A DNA stretch of 64,000 bases from Planctomycetales bacterium (lineage in GTDB: Bacteria > Planctomycetota > Planctomycetia > Planctomycetales > Planctomycetaceae): contig JAPLOA010000086.1 of NCBI GenBank assembly GCA_026400835.1, positions 50,337 through 114,336 of the forward strand, written 5' to 3'. The notes below the pieces were generated by a model. That model was not told the DNA's origin, did not search any database, and worked only from the letters and a program-made list of their open reading frames with translations. A program made the translations under genes and the position numbers. The first letter of the stretch is position 1. Every line of letters starts with the position of its first letter. Below, one piece after another: positions 44,571 through 53,785 of this stretch.

Positions 44571-45032
44571 ATGGCCAGCTTCACCGCAACCTCACCAATT
44601 TTGACCTGCGTGCCCTCCGCACTGCGGACCTTTCTGGGCCGACCGGCCAATCTTCCGCAGATCAGCAATCCGGATCTGGAACTTGAGATTGTGAAGGCAC
44701 CTCCGGAAGTGATGGTTGGTGAACGCATTGAGTTTCGGATTACGGCCTATGGCTTCAAGCAGCGGGCGACTCATGAATACCTGACGACTTCCGAGATTCT
44801 GATTCTGGAGTCTCAGATCGATGGTCCTCTAAGAGCATGGCAGCATTCTCAGAAGATCCAGATCGTCAGCCAGGATAGTTGTCGGCTGATTGATGAGATT
44901 GAGTTTGAATGTCCCGGAGGCATGCTGGGATTTCTGCTGACGGAAGCCCGCATCAAAGAGTCGCTCGAGGAAGGTATGGAGTTTCGTTACTCCACGCTTC
45001 AGGAACTTATCGAAACCGGGGCCATCGCTTGA
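44571..45032 (+). CDS. SRPBCC-fold small ligand-binding protein
   Basis: The 153-residue protein starts at ATG 44571, 8 bases after guaA; the in-frame GTG at 44553 lies inside guaA and is not used. Its motifs match the START/SRPBCC (polyketide-cyclase/CoxG-like) helix-grip fold: VPSALRTFL near 13, VGERIEFRITAYG near 49, DGPLRAWQH near 84 and FECPGGMLGFLL near 112. These proteins hold small hydrophobic ligands or act as cyclases or hydratases. The substrate is unknown. The stop overlaps the TTG start of the next gene. It is probably part of the guaA operon. Confidence 0.78.
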   Translation: MASFTATSPILTCVPSALRTFLGRPANLPQISNPDLELEIVKAPPEVMVGERIEFRITAYGFKQRATHEYLTTSEILILESQIDGPLRAWQHSQKIQIVSQDSCRLIDEIEFECPGGMLGFLLTEARIKESLEEGMEFRYSTLQELIETGAIA

Positions 45033-45304
45033 AAAAGTCCGAATCATCGCAGCCGCCCACCGTCGCCATCGCTCTGATGACAGCGTTCGTACTGACTGCT
45101 GGTTTCGTCGCTCTTGTCGCTGTCGTTATTCCGGGCGTGCTGCTGATGGTTGTGGCGGGATTTGGTCTGCTGCTGCTTTTCGTCGCTCAGTATTTTCTGT
45201 GGGCTCGCTGGATGTTTCCAATTGTTCAGCGATGGGAGCAGGAAAAATCTGATGCCGAAACTTCCGCAGCCAATGCGACGCCTGTTGATAAGAAGCAATT
45301 TTGA
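45029..45304 (+). CDS. Small membrane protein, two helices
   Basis: The start is TTG 45029, overlapping the preceding stop (TTGA); the in-frame extension back to 44909 would lie inside that gene and is rejected. The 91-residue product has two hydrophobic helices (about 12-34 and 35-55) separated by little more than a turn and rich in Val and Leu, then a charged C-terminal tail (QRWEQEKSDAETS). There is no recognised family. It is linked by overlap to the SRPBCC gene and by a 24-base gap to the CitG-like gene. Confidence 0.7.
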   Translation: MKKSESSQPPTVAIALMTAFVLTAGFVALVAVVIPGVLLMVVAGFGLLLLFVAQYFLWARWMFPIVQRWEQEKSDAETSAANATPVDKKQF

Positions 45305-45328
45305 TCGCAATCGCTGGTGATTGAGTGA

Positions 45329-46207
45329 ATGTCAATGTCTGAGTACGAACTTCAGTCTGACGCATGCAGTCACTGGAGCAAACAGGTCGCTCGCTGGGTT
45401 CAGGTGGCGTGCCAAAGAGAAGTCCGGAGTCCCAAGCCTGGCAACGTTTTCCCGGGTAATGAGTTTGCGGATGCAACGGTCGCTGACTTCATCGCGTCTG
45501 CTGATGCGATTGCTGCTGTCATGGCAATGGCTTCCGACAGACCATTGGGAACAACCATTCTCAAGTGTGTCGAAGCGACTCGACGCGTCGTCGGTCACAA
45601 TACCAATCTGGGCATCATTTTGTTGATCGCTCCTTTGGCAGCCGTACCTGTCGGCCGAACGCTGACCGATGGAATAGAGACTGTACTGAACGCTACGACC
45701 GTCGATGACAGCATTGCCGCTTACGAAGCCATTTGCCGCGCGCAGCCGGCGGGGCTTGGTGAAGTGAACGATCAGGATCTGTTGCAAACTCCGACTGAGA
45801 ATCTGGTCGAATGCATGCGGCTCGCGGCTGACCGAGATCTGATTGCTGCTCAGTATGCGAACGGCTTTCAGCAGGTGTTGGGCAGCGGTCTGGCATGGTT
45901 GGCGGAGGCTCAGCACGCGATTGAATCATCCAGCCAGCAGATTACGTGGCTTGCGGTACGCTTTCTGGCGGAGTTTGGAGACAGCCTGATTGCTCGCAAA
46001 TGTGGCTTGCCAATGTCTGATCTTGTGCAGCAGAAAGCTCGGGAACTACTTCGCAGTGGCTGGCCGCAACGAAGCGGTTCATCGGCCGATCTGGCCGATC
46101 TGGATGCATTTCTGCGAGCGGACGGCAATCGTCGCAATCCCGGAACCACTGCCGACTTCATCGCCGCAGTGATCTTTGCGGGACTGCGTGAAGGTCGAAT
46201 AGTCTGA
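45329..46207 (+). CDS. CitG/MdcB-like triphosphoribosyl-dephospho-CoA synthase family
   Basis: The 292-residue protein carries family motifs of the CitG superfamily: EVRSPKPGNVFPGNEF near 31, the nucleotide-site-like HNTNLGIILLIAPLA near 91, and a conserved C-terminal GGNRRNPGTTADF-like segment (DGNRRNPGTTADFI near 270). CitG attaches a triphosphoribosyl group to dephospho-CoA to make the prosthetic group of citrate lyase or malonate decarboxylase. No such lyase is in the window, so another substrate is likely. Similar orphan homologues are known in C1-metabolising bacteria, but nothing nearby supports that here. It ends 11 bases before the converging transglutaminase. ATG 45335 is an alternative start. 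Confidence 0.85.
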   Translation: MSMSEYELQSDACSHWSKQVARWVQVACQREVRSPKPGNVFPGNEFADATVADFIASADAIAAVMAMASDRPLGTTILKCVEATRRVVGHNTNLGIILLIAPLAAVPVGRTLTDGIETVLNATTVDDSIAAYEAICRAQPAGLGEVNDQDLLQTPTENLVECMRLAADRDLIAAQYANGFQQVLGSGLAWLAEAQHAIESSSQQITWLAVRFLAEFGDSLIARKCGLPMSDLVQQKARELLRSGWPQRSGSSADLADLDAFLRADGNRRNPGTTADFIAAVIFAGLREGRIV

Positions 46208-46218
46208 GGCGGTGCAAC

Positions 46219-48828
46219 TTACTTCAGCAGTTCCGCAAACTGTTCCAGATCCTTGCGGATCGCACTGGCCTGCTCATCGGTCAGCGGTTGATTGCCGAAA
46301 CGCACCTGATTGAACGCTTCAGCAATTCGCAAAGGCAACGACAGAATTTCCGCAGAAGAAATCTTCGCATGAAATTCTTTTGTAGCCATCTGCGCATTTT
46401 CGAGAGCACTGTTGCTGGGGGATAGTTTCAGACCGTGACGTTCACACAGGGTACAGAAGCCTTCGTAAAAACGGATCACAGATTTCAATGACTTATCGCG
46501 CGGGGATCTGATGTTGAGGAAAGAGCGGCAGAATCTGCTCAGTCGCTGAAAAGCCTGAACACGAATCAAACCTGCGATAGTGGCCAGCATCATGAACGTT
46601 ACGATGCCTCCCTGCCAGCTGACCCATTTCTCCGGAGAGCTTGTGAGACCGGCAGCCCATTGTCGAGCCGTTTCCATCAAACCCTGCTCCTGAATTGTTT
46701 CGTACAATGATTTTGATGTCGAGATCACAGGAGCGAAAAACTCCTTCTGTCGCTGTGCCGACATATTATGAATGCCATCATTCCAGAAGTCTGTGATCGC
46801 TTCCTGAATATTTGACATCAGCGTGATGGACTCATTCTTGATCAGAAGTGCTTCACGATCTGCAGAGGGAGTTGCATCGAGAGTTTGCCATTGCCCGTTG
46901 ATCCACGCCTCGGTCCAGGTATGTGCATGGCGCTGTCGAACTTCGTATTTGCCTGTCACGCTGTTTTTTTCACAGCCATAGAATCCGTTGACCAGGCGAG
47001 CGGGGACTTCGACGGCCTGCAGCATCAGAGTACAGGCGGACGCAAAGTATTCGCAATGTCCCGATTTTGTGTTGAGCAGAAAGTCCTCCAATGGGTCTCG
47101 AGAATTATCTTTGCGCGTTTGGGTCAGAGAATATCTGTAGCCATTCTGCTGACTCAGGTAAGACAGGATTCGTCGCACGCATTGGTCCGCCGGAACGAGC
47201 TTTCCATCCTCCAGACAAATCTCATAGGCAATCCGGTAAAGATCGGGGAGGGCAAATCGCAGGTCTTTCTGCTGCACATAGATTCGGCGTTCCACCGCGC
47301 GCGGTGCTCGAGCGGCCTCGAAATACTGAGTTTCAATGCCGTCCATCAGAAACAGCCGCTCTGCAGTCGCGTCACGTCGATAGCGAAACTCATTCAGTTG
47401 CTCTTTGGGTTGATCTGGCGGTGAAGTCCAATACTCAAATGGAATCCCGCTGTTTGGTTTCACACGAGGCAACTCGACCGAAAACGTGCGTGAGAGACTG
47501 TCTTCGTAAGGTCGCTCCAGCCAGATCAGGCAGGCTCGCTTATCCGTAGCAAGGACACGATTGCGGCGAGTAGAAATCACTCGACTGACAGGGTACGGAG
47601 CAAATGCAAAGAGTTCCTGCGGCGGGTCCTGAATGATATTGACCAAAAAATCGGAAGGCATTCGAGAATAGTTGCCCGGACGGTGAATTCCGTCTTCATG
47701 AGCAGTCTCTCGAAGCGAATATCCTCGAAGCCATTGTCCCTCGAAGTAGTGAGAGAAAACATTGCCCCGAAAGCGGAGTTCATCCATGTTCAGACCAGCG
47801 GCCAGCTCCTCTGCAGTCATCGGCTTTTGAGTTTGCAGGTTGACAGCATCGAACGCGAGTACACGTGCGTTGCTCTGCATAATTCGTCCGACATCGCCGA
47901 GCGCGACGAAATTGCTGAAGCCGGTCTGTCCCGCAAAAGCTGGCTGTTCGTCGGAAATGTCTCCCAGGACAAGTCCCGGAATCCAGACACGTGGAAAAGC
48001 CGCAAATACGATGAACGCCAGCACCAGCGAAATGGCAAAAGAGCCACTCACCATGCCTCGAAATCGCCAGCCCACCCACGTCTCCGCAGCGTCACGCTGA
48101 AGTCCATTGCGAACAAGGATTGCGGGGGCAGTGCTGCTTTGGGCTGCGGCTGACTCTGGTACTGCTGATTGAAATGGCCCGGCGTTCAGGCCAAAGAATG
48201 AGCGAAAGAATGCCAGCGTTCGTTCTTTTCTATGTCGAGGCTGATCCTTCTTCATGGATTGTCTTGGCTGCACGTTGCGCGATCCGGACTCCGTAGCTTT
48301 CAGTGGATCTTTATCAGCAGTTTTTGCATGGTGGTCCTGGACTCGATAAAGAGAAAACACGGACATGGTCCACAACAGGAGCAGCATCATTCCCATTAAA
48401 GCTGCACCAAAGGCTACGTTACCGGAAACAATTCCTCCGATGGCCAGTTCCACAACGCTTAATGCCATGAGCCACCAGTACTGCCGATGAGATTTAGGCA
48501 GTAACAGAACAATCCATGACAGATAAACGACCAGATGTGCTCCGGAAAGCAGTTTCTGAATGAGAGTACCGCCGATGAATTCGTCAGCTGCGACCCACAG
48601 CGCTACGAGACCAAAGAGATTGCCGACAAGCACGGGGATATGCAGCGTCCGATAATGATCGACGAAGATCCAGGCGACGACGGCAATGAATGGCGTAACA
48701 CCCGCGGGGAATAATGCCCCTTCACTTCCTGCCAGAATCAGTGCGGCGGCCGAAGTCACCAGCGTCATACTTCGGAAAAATGTCGCTCGTAGCTTTTCGT
48801 CGCTCTGCGCCGCTGAAAGTTCAACCAT
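46219..48828 (-). CDS. TgpA-type transglutaminase-like membrane protein
   Basis: The start is ATG 48828 (GGGGAG upstream), overlapping the DUF58 gene by 8 bases and giving 869 residues; an ATG at 48873 is less likely. Several membrane helices fill the N-terminal third (about 15-170, 260-290). A large periplasmic part follows, with a transglutaminase-like triad: Cys in KSGHCEYFA near 592, His in RQRHAHTWTEAW near 633 and Asp in LDATPS near 648. A further membrane helix follows, and the C-terminal domain is DUF4129-like. This is the TgpA layout, whose members act as envelope transglutaminases or peptidases and are often linked to DUF58 proteins, as here. Role inferred. Confidence 0.9.
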   Translation of the reverse strand: MVELSAAQSDEKLRATFFRSMTLVTSAAALILAGSEGALFPAGVTPFIAVVAWIFVDHYRTLHIPVLVGNLFGLVALWVAADEFIGGTLIQKLLSGAHLVVYLSWIVLLLPKSHRQYWWLMALSVVELAIGGIVSGNVAFGAALMGMMLLLLWTMSVFSLYRVQDHHAKTADKDPLKATESGSRNVQPRQSMKKDQPRHRKERTLAFFRSFFGLNAGPFQSAVPESAAAQSSTAPAILVRNGLQRDAAETWVGWRFRGMVSGSFAISLVLAFIVFAAFPRVWIPGLVLGDISDEQPAFAGQTGFSNFVALGDVGRIMQSNARVLAFDAVNLQTQKPMTAEELAAGLNMDELRFRGNVFSHYFEGQWLRGYSLRETAHEDGIHRPGNYSRMPSDFLVNIIQDPPQELFAFAPYPVSRVISTRRNRVLATDKRACLIWLERPYEDSLSRTFSVELPRVKPNSGIPFEYWTSPPDQPKEQLNEFRYRRDATAERLFLMDGIETQYFEAARAPRAVERRIYVQQKDLRFALPDLYRIAYEICLEDGKLVPADQCVRRILSYLSQQNGYRYSLTQTRKDNSRDPLEDFLLNTKSGHCEYFASACTLMLQAVEVPARLVNGFYGCEKNSVTGKYEVRQRHAHTWTEAWINGQWQTLDATPSADREALLIKNESITLMSNIQEAITDFWNDGIHNMSAQRQKEFFAPVISTSKSLYETIQEQGLMETARQWAAGLTSSPEKWVSWQGGIVTFMMLATIAGLIRVQAFQRLSRFCRSFLNIRSPRDKSLKSVIRFYEGFCTLCERHGLKLSPSNSALENAQMATKEFHAKISSAEILSLPLRIAEAFNQVRFGNQPLTDEQASAIRKDLEQFAELLK

Positions 48829-50260
48829 TGTTGTTCTCCCCGGAATCGAGGCTGTTTGCGACAGTAAAGACATCGTTCAGAGTCTCTGGACTGCAATCCT
48901 GAATCAGCAGCCGCTGAATTAACAGCGACTCATTCCTGACAGAATCTCGTGCAATCGTCTCCGCCAGAATCTGCGCTTCATCAGGACGCGGCGTAATCAG
49001 CACAAAGCGGCTGTTGGACGAGATCGAGCCCTGAGCGACGGCGGTCAGCATTTGTGATAGCGGAGCTTTGGCAGAGGGTTGGCAGATGGCCAATGCTCTC
49101 AACGCGGCGTCGCGAAAACGAGCAGCCCCGACGACTTCCAGACTCTGCAGTTCCTTTCCGGCAATCAGCAGCCGATAAGTCCCTGAAGACGATTGTCGAG
49201 TTTGTTCGACACACAGCGTCGTGGCCAGGCTCACCGCTGTCTCCTGCAGCATTTCTGTAAACCGCGGAGTGAGAAAAAAGTCCAGCATCACGATCAATTC
49301 CGCTTCCCGATGCTGCTGATGTTCTTTCACCATCATCTGCCCGTGCCGAGCCGAGCTGCGCCAGTGGATCGCTCGTGAACTATCCCCCGCGCGGTATTCG
49401 CGAATACTGTGGAAATCGTCATCAAAAATTCCCATCCTTGCGTTGGCCCGACTCGCCGACTCCGCAAGGTCACGTTCACGTCGCTTCCAGCCCGGCAGCA
49501 GTCGCCCGATTGCCGGATGAACCAACAATTCACTTTCTCCCTCAACGACATGACCTCGCTCCCCAATCCCCAATGGAAAGCGACTGCTGATTCTCATCGG
49601 GCCAAACCGATAGAGACCGCGACGACTCATGCACAGTTCATAACGCCCGAAACGCTCTTCTTTGGGGCCGACACGGACAAATGTGACCGTCGGCTCCGCA
49701 CGCAAATCTCGCCCCTGCACGACGTCTCGTACTTCCACCAGTCGAGACGACAACAAGGGCTTGTCATTCCGCATCATCACATCCACCCCGAAATAGACAC
49801 CGGCCTGCGTTGTCAGCGGGTGTTGCCGACTGACCGTGACTCGCGCCAGCATCGCATCGACGACCCAGCCATTGAGCACAAAAGGGCCCGCCATCATTCC
49901 GAAAACCAGCAGCAGAATGTTCCCTGTATCCGGACTCCCCCCCGTCAGCGCGCCAACGGCCACGATCAACATGATGCCAAGATAGACGATCCCTTCACGA
50001 GGCAGCAACATTCGCGAACGAATCCCCATCCTCTGAGTGAATCGCGCCGTCAGCTGCGGAAAGAGAATGGTGATCAGAGCCAACGCGAAATTGATTCCGC
50101 CAAGTATCAGAAGCGAGTTTCCTGAACCCACCCAGTTCGGGAATGTCAGCGGAATCACATAGGCGGCCAGAAAGAACGCGGCACTGGTCAGCAACAGAAT
50201 TATGTTGCCGGCACCAAATGCTGAAGGAATCAGCGACCTGCTCGAGTTGTCGGTCGACAT
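48821..50260 (-). CDS. DUF58 membrane protein
   Basis: The 479-residue protein has two N-terminal membrane helices (about 15-37, 42-62 and a further pair near 93-130). Its hallmark is the DUF58 motif RAGDSSRAIHWRSSARHG near 293-310, followed by a vWA-like fold with MLDFFLTPR near 330. DUF58 proteins usually cluster with a MoxR AAA ATPase and a transglutaminase; only the transglutaminase is present downstream here, overlapping by 8 bases. The MoxR partner is not in the window. The operon probably works on envelope protein maturation; the exact function is unproven. Confidence 0.9.
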   Translation of the reverse strand: MSTDNSSRSLIPSAFGAGNIILLLTSAAFFLAAYVIPLTFPNWVGSGNSLLILGGINFALALITILFPQLTARFTQRMGIRSRMLLPREGIVYLGIMLIVAVGALTGGSPDTGNILLLVFGMMAGPFVLNGWVVDAMLARVTVSRQHPLTTQAGVYFGVDVMMRNDKPLLSSRLVEVRDVVQGRDLRAEPTVTFVRVGPKEERFGRYELCMSRRGLYRFGPMRISSRFPLGIGERGHVVEGESELLVHPAIGRLLPGWKRRERDLAESASRANARMGIFDDDFHSIREYRAGDSSRAIHWRSSARHGQMMVKEHQQHREAELIVMLDFFLTPRFTEMLQETAVSLATTLCVEQTRQSSSGTYRLLIAGKELQSLEVVGAARFRDAALRALAICQPSAKAPLSQMLTAVAQGSISSNSRFVLITPRPDEAQILAETIARDSVRNESLLIQRLLIQDCSPETLNDVFTVANSLDSGENNNG

Positions 50261-50749
50261 CTTCGGTGTCTTTCCAAATCACAATTTATCCGGAGTGCAC
50301 CGGACTGGTGAAATTTGAGACGGAACCGCGCGAGCCGTCCAGTCTCGCAGGAAGTTTCCAGGTCATTGTCGAGCATGTGCGGTGGCACTTCCCATTCTGT
50401 GACCTCTGTGACCGACGTAGTGTAGCAATCTCTGCGAATGTTGCGTGGGTTCCCCGCAAGAACGTAGATTGAGTCGCCAGGTTCCGTGGATCGCCTCACT
50501 TCCACGGATCGATGTGACCCCTCAAACGATGGCGAATTGTCGGAGAAATCCTCCCTCACGATCTGTTGTCGATCGGCATATTCTGCGGCCCGAAAACGTC
50601 GCAACCGTCATAGAAGTTCAGCCCACCGCCGCCTTCGGAATTTACCCACTCCGTAAGGTCTCTCGCTGTTCGAGGCGCCCTGCATGTCCGAACAAAACTA
50701 ATGCCGGGTCATAACATTTCTTTGAACCGCTTGTTGTTACGTCGCAGCC
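50261..50749. other. Divergent spacer (489 bases)
   Basis: It separates the leftward DUF58/transglutaminase operon from the rightward GHKL ATPase module, so both promoters should lie here. Short open frames in it lack start signals and recognisable composition. No repeat was found. Confidence 0.5.
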
Positions 50750-52672
50750 ATGAAACTTTCCTGGAACTTCAATAAGGTTAATCCTCGCTTCAAGAACCGA
50801 GAAGCAACTCAGGGGGAGTTCTTTACGAACGACACCGAGTTACGCGGTTTCATCCGCGAAGCTGTGCAGAATTCATTGGATGCAAAACGGCCCCGAGTCA
50901 AAGGACCGGTACGAGTTCGCATCTTTGTCTCCGGTGATCAGGCAGCTCTGTCTCCTGAAAAAGCTGTTCGCTGGTTTGAGAATGGATGGCCCCATTTTCA
51001 CGCGGAGGGCAGCGGCCTGCGCGATGCTCCTCGTCTGGATGAGCACTGCCGCTTTATCGCGTACGAAGACAGTGGAACGACAGGCCTGACCGGCGATGTG
51101 ACTCAGTACCATGAAGTCGCCGGGGTTAAGAATCCGTTCTACTACTTCTTCCGAGCTGAAGGACAGTCGAACAAAACGGATGGCGGCCGTGGTCGTTGGG
51201 GATTGGGGAAATTCGTTTTCCCTCGCAGCAGCCGCATTCGCAGCTTCTTTGGCCTGACGGTGCGTCATGACGACAAGAAACGTCTGCTCGTGGGGCAATC
51301 GATTCTGAGATCTCATCATGTTGGCGACAAGAGCTATACTCCGGATGGATGGTTTGGCAAAAAGCCCGATCGTAATGAGGCTTCTCTGCCAGTCTCTGAT
51401 CAACGCTGTATCAATAAGTTCATTGCGGATTTTGGATTGAAACGTGGTGCTGATCCCGGGCTGACCCTTGTTGTGCCATACTGTGACGAACGCTGGACCA
51501 GTGCGGCTGTGATCGAAGCTGTCGTGCAGGATTATTTCTTCCCGGTTCTGAACGGACAGCTTGTCGTAACCGTCGAAGATGCAGGCGTACGTTCTGTCCT
51601 GGACTCGGCCTCACTGGAAACCGTTTTAAAGACCTGCAGTCGAACATTGCAGCAGTCAATGAGTCCTCTGATTGCACTGACAAATTGGTCGCTGACTCAA
51701 AAGAATGATCTCCTGCCCTGCGTTCCTCTTGTTCAGGAGCCTGCAGTCAGCGGATCCGGAATTTCTCTTCCCGAATCCACGAGGTCTGAGCTTCGGGCCG
51801 CATGGAAAGAAACCGGCAGAGTCTCATTGCGAATTCCCGTCACCGTACATCCTCAGGCCGGTGCACCGCGAACGACCTTCTTCGACGCTTTTGTCGAGCG
51901 AGCGGAGGGCTCTCTGCAGAAGCGTCCGGTTTTTGTTCGCGACGGAATTGTGATTTCAGATGTTCGCACACGTCCCATTCGCGATGTCCATGCGATCGTT
52001 TCCATCACAGATCCTGCCCTGACGGGTTTTCTTGGCGATGCAGAGAATCCTGCCCACACAGAATGGAGCGAAGAGTCATCTCATTTTAAGGGCAAGTATC
52101 TGCATGGGGCGGCCACGTTGCGGTTTGTTCGTAATGCCGTGTCTGATCTTTGCCAATTGCTGGTCGAGTCGGCCGATGATGAAGATCCCGTGCTGCTGCT
52201 GGACGTCTTTTCTGTGGGAGCTGGCAAGAACCAGGTTGGAGTTCCCGTCAACTTTGCCGCGATGTCCAGCAAAGCGGCAGCTCCTGATTTCAGTCGCCTG
52301 AAGTCTGGCCCGTCGACGCCGCGACGCAGAAAACCATTCAAATTGAACAGTCGCAAAGGTGGGTTCCGCATTGCAGAGTCTGCAGGATTGAAGGAGCTTT
52401 GTCCGCGTCTTGATGTCTATGTGGCTTACGACTGTCGACGAGGAAACCCGCTGACTCGTTTTGCCGAAGCGGATTTCCATTTGAGCGCTGATCCCGTGTT
52501 GATCAAATCTCACGAGGCGATTGTTGAGGTTTTGGCTCCCAATCATCTGGTTATCTATCCGCAGAAAGTCGGTTTCAGCGTGACGGTCGCGGGATTTGAC
52601 ATCAATCGAGATCTTTTCGTGCAGGTCCGTGCGGCGGAAGCGGCCGTTCGGAATCAGCGTCGTGCGGGCTAA
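50750..52672 (+). CDS. Uncharacterised GHKL-type ATPase
   Basis: The 640-residue protein has the Bergerat ATP-binding fold at its N terminus: N box REAVQNSLDAK with Glu37, Asn41 and Asp44, G1-type box YEDSGTTG with Asp107 and Gly109, and glycine-rich GGRGRWGLGK at 145-154. The conserved acidic residue before Asn is consistent with ATP hydrolysis, as in Hsp90/MutL/MORC proteins, rather than a histidine kinase. No phospho-acceptor histidine, receiver or membrane segment is present. The middle (about 230-430) may be a transducer-like domain and the C terminus (about 520-640) is beta-rich. The next gene, 210 bases downstream on the same strand, probably encodes a partner. No family name is known to me. 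Function unknown; defence or DNA-linked roles are possible but unproven. Confidence 0.82.
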   Translation: MKLSWNFNKVNPRFKNREATQGEFFTNDTELRGFIREAVQNSLDAKRPRVKGPVRVRIFVSGDQAALSPEKAVRWFENGWPHFHAEGSGLRDAPRLDEHCRFIAYEDSGTTGLTGDVTQYHEVAGVKNPFYYFFRAEGQSNKTDGGRGRWGLGKFVFPRSSRIRSFFGLTVRHDDKKRLLVGQSILRSHHVGDKSYTPDGWFGKKPDRNEASLPVSDQRCINKFIADFGLKRGADPGLTLVVPYCDERWTSAAVIEAVVQDYFFPVLNGQLVVTVEDAGVRSVLDSASLETVLKTCSRTLQQSMSPLIALTNWSLTQKNDLLPCVPLVQEPAVSGSGISLPESTRSELRAAWKETGRVSLRIPVTVHPQAGAPRTTFFDAFVERAEGSLQKRPVFVRDGIVISDVRTRPIRDVHAIVSITDPALTGFLGDAENPAHTEWSEESSHFKGKYLHGAATLRFVRNAVSDLCQLLVESADDEDPVLLLDVFSVGAGKNQVGVPVNFAAMSSKAAAPDFSRLKSGPSTPRRRKPFKLNSRKGGFRIAESAGLKELCPRLDVYVAYDCRRGNPLTRFAEADFHLSADPVLIKSHEAIVEVLAPNHLVIYPQKVGFSVTVAGFDINRDLFVQVRAAEAAVRNQRRAG

Positions 52673-52730
52673 GCGGACCGCATTCAAGTCCGTGTCGTCA
52701 TCGTTTTGCCGCTCGCGATGTGTTGACTTA

Positions 52731-52792
52731 ACCGCTTAACGGCAAGCCGCAGGCGGCGGCTCCTCGGTGGGCAGGCGCCTCCCGCTGAGCGG
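52731..52792. repeat. Repeat unit between the two module genes
   Basis: CGCTTAACGGCAAGCCGCAGGCG (from about 52733) resembles the left arm of the hairpin at 53786-53851. Its own complementary arm is degraded (GCTGAGCGG near 52786). The copy interrupts the spacer between the GHKL gene and its downstream neighbour. Confidence 0.65.
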
Positions 52793-52882
52793 TAATTGAG
52801 AAACATCAATTGGCTGAGGCAGTATTGTCGTCTATTCTTCTATCCTCTTCGTTCAACTTTGTTCATTTCCTGCCGTTGCAGG

Positions 52883-53659
52883 ATGCCGCTCATGCCACGA
52901 CTGAACTTTACAGGCCGACGCAAGATCTCACGCAATCACGTGACGATCACCGTTTCCGGTATTGGCGGGATTGAATCGTTCACGGCTGAACTGCAGTTGG
53001 ATCGTTATGGATTTCCGCCCACAGCTGCAGTCATTGTGGAAGCCTGCCGGCAACTGGAACTTGTGCGATTTGATTTCGGGACCGTGGGCAATCTGACTCC
53101 ACCGGCCAACTGCCGACTTTCTGAATTCGGAACTCTGGCCGGCCTGCGATTTCGAGTCAAAGTCGTGTCTACGGCAGAACCTCGCGGACGGTTGCTGGCG
53201 GTGGCAGACCGCATCAATCCTCGCAATCAACAACAGCAGTCGTTGCCTCGAGTTCCCCTGCTTGCGGTCCGCGCGCAGGATCTGGGTCGGGAAGTTTGGC
53301 GGCTGGATTTTTCCGATGAGCCTATGCTGCTGGTGAATCCGCGAGTCGTCCCGAAGAAGCATCTTGTCGAATCAATAGAGTTTCAAACTCTGGCCCTGCC
53401 AGAAATTCTCCGCAGTATTCTGAACCGGATCCTGCTGGTGGAGAGGGTCCGCAGTGCCGAAGAGTCTGATGACTGGACTTCCCGATGGCTGCGTTTTGCG
53501 GAATCTATGCCGGGGGTGGGCAAGATCCCGGAGACGGATAATCCTGCCGCTGATGTGGACTGGATCGACGCCGCGATCAGCTCCTTCTGCCGCTGGCGAA
53601 ACGTTGATCAGCAATTCACCTCGTTCTGGTCAACAAAGAACGTCGCTGAAGAGAAATAA
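52883..53659 (+). CDS. Unrecognised protein following the GHKL ATPase
   Basis: The start is ATG 52883 (258 residues); ATG 52892 with AGGA at 9 bases is equally possible, while a start at 52796 adds an unlikely Cys-rich leader. There is no signal peptide or membrane helix. The N-terminal half is beta-rich (ITVSGIGGIESFTAELQL near 26) with a Tyr-Gly-Phe-Pro turn; the middle has RVPLLAVRAQDLG near 145; the C terminus is helical, with WLRFAESMPGVG near 210 and a final WIDAAISSFCRW. I do not recognise the family. Its position after the GHKL ATPase suggests a shared role. It is flanked by repeat units on both sides. Confidence 0.68.
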   Translation: MPLMPRLNFTGRRKISRNHVTITVSGIGGIESFTAELQLDRYGFPPTAAVIVEACRQLELVRFDFGTVGNLTPPANCRLSEFGTLAGLRFRVKVVSTAEPRGRLLAVADRINPRNQQQQSLPRVPLLAVRAQDLGREVWRLDFSDEPMLLVNPRVVPKKHLVESIEFQTLALPEILRSILNRILLVERVRSAEESDDWTSRWLRFAESMPGVGKIPETDNPAADVDWIDAAISSFCRWRNVDQQFTSFWSTKNVAEEK

Positions 53660-53785
53660 CTCGCTGTGTTACTGTGTCAGAATGATAAGGTACTTTCGTG
53701 CGCCGGAAGAGCCAGGGTTTGCCAACAGACGCTCTCGAGTTTTTGAACCTTCGTTCCCCCGCCATAAACAGGCTGTTGGTTTAGT

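Noticed and set aside
50750..52672. GHKL protein as a sensor histidine kinase
   Set aside because: No phospho-acceptor histidine, sensor or receiver domain and no membrane helix; a catalytic Glu in the N box fits an ATPase.
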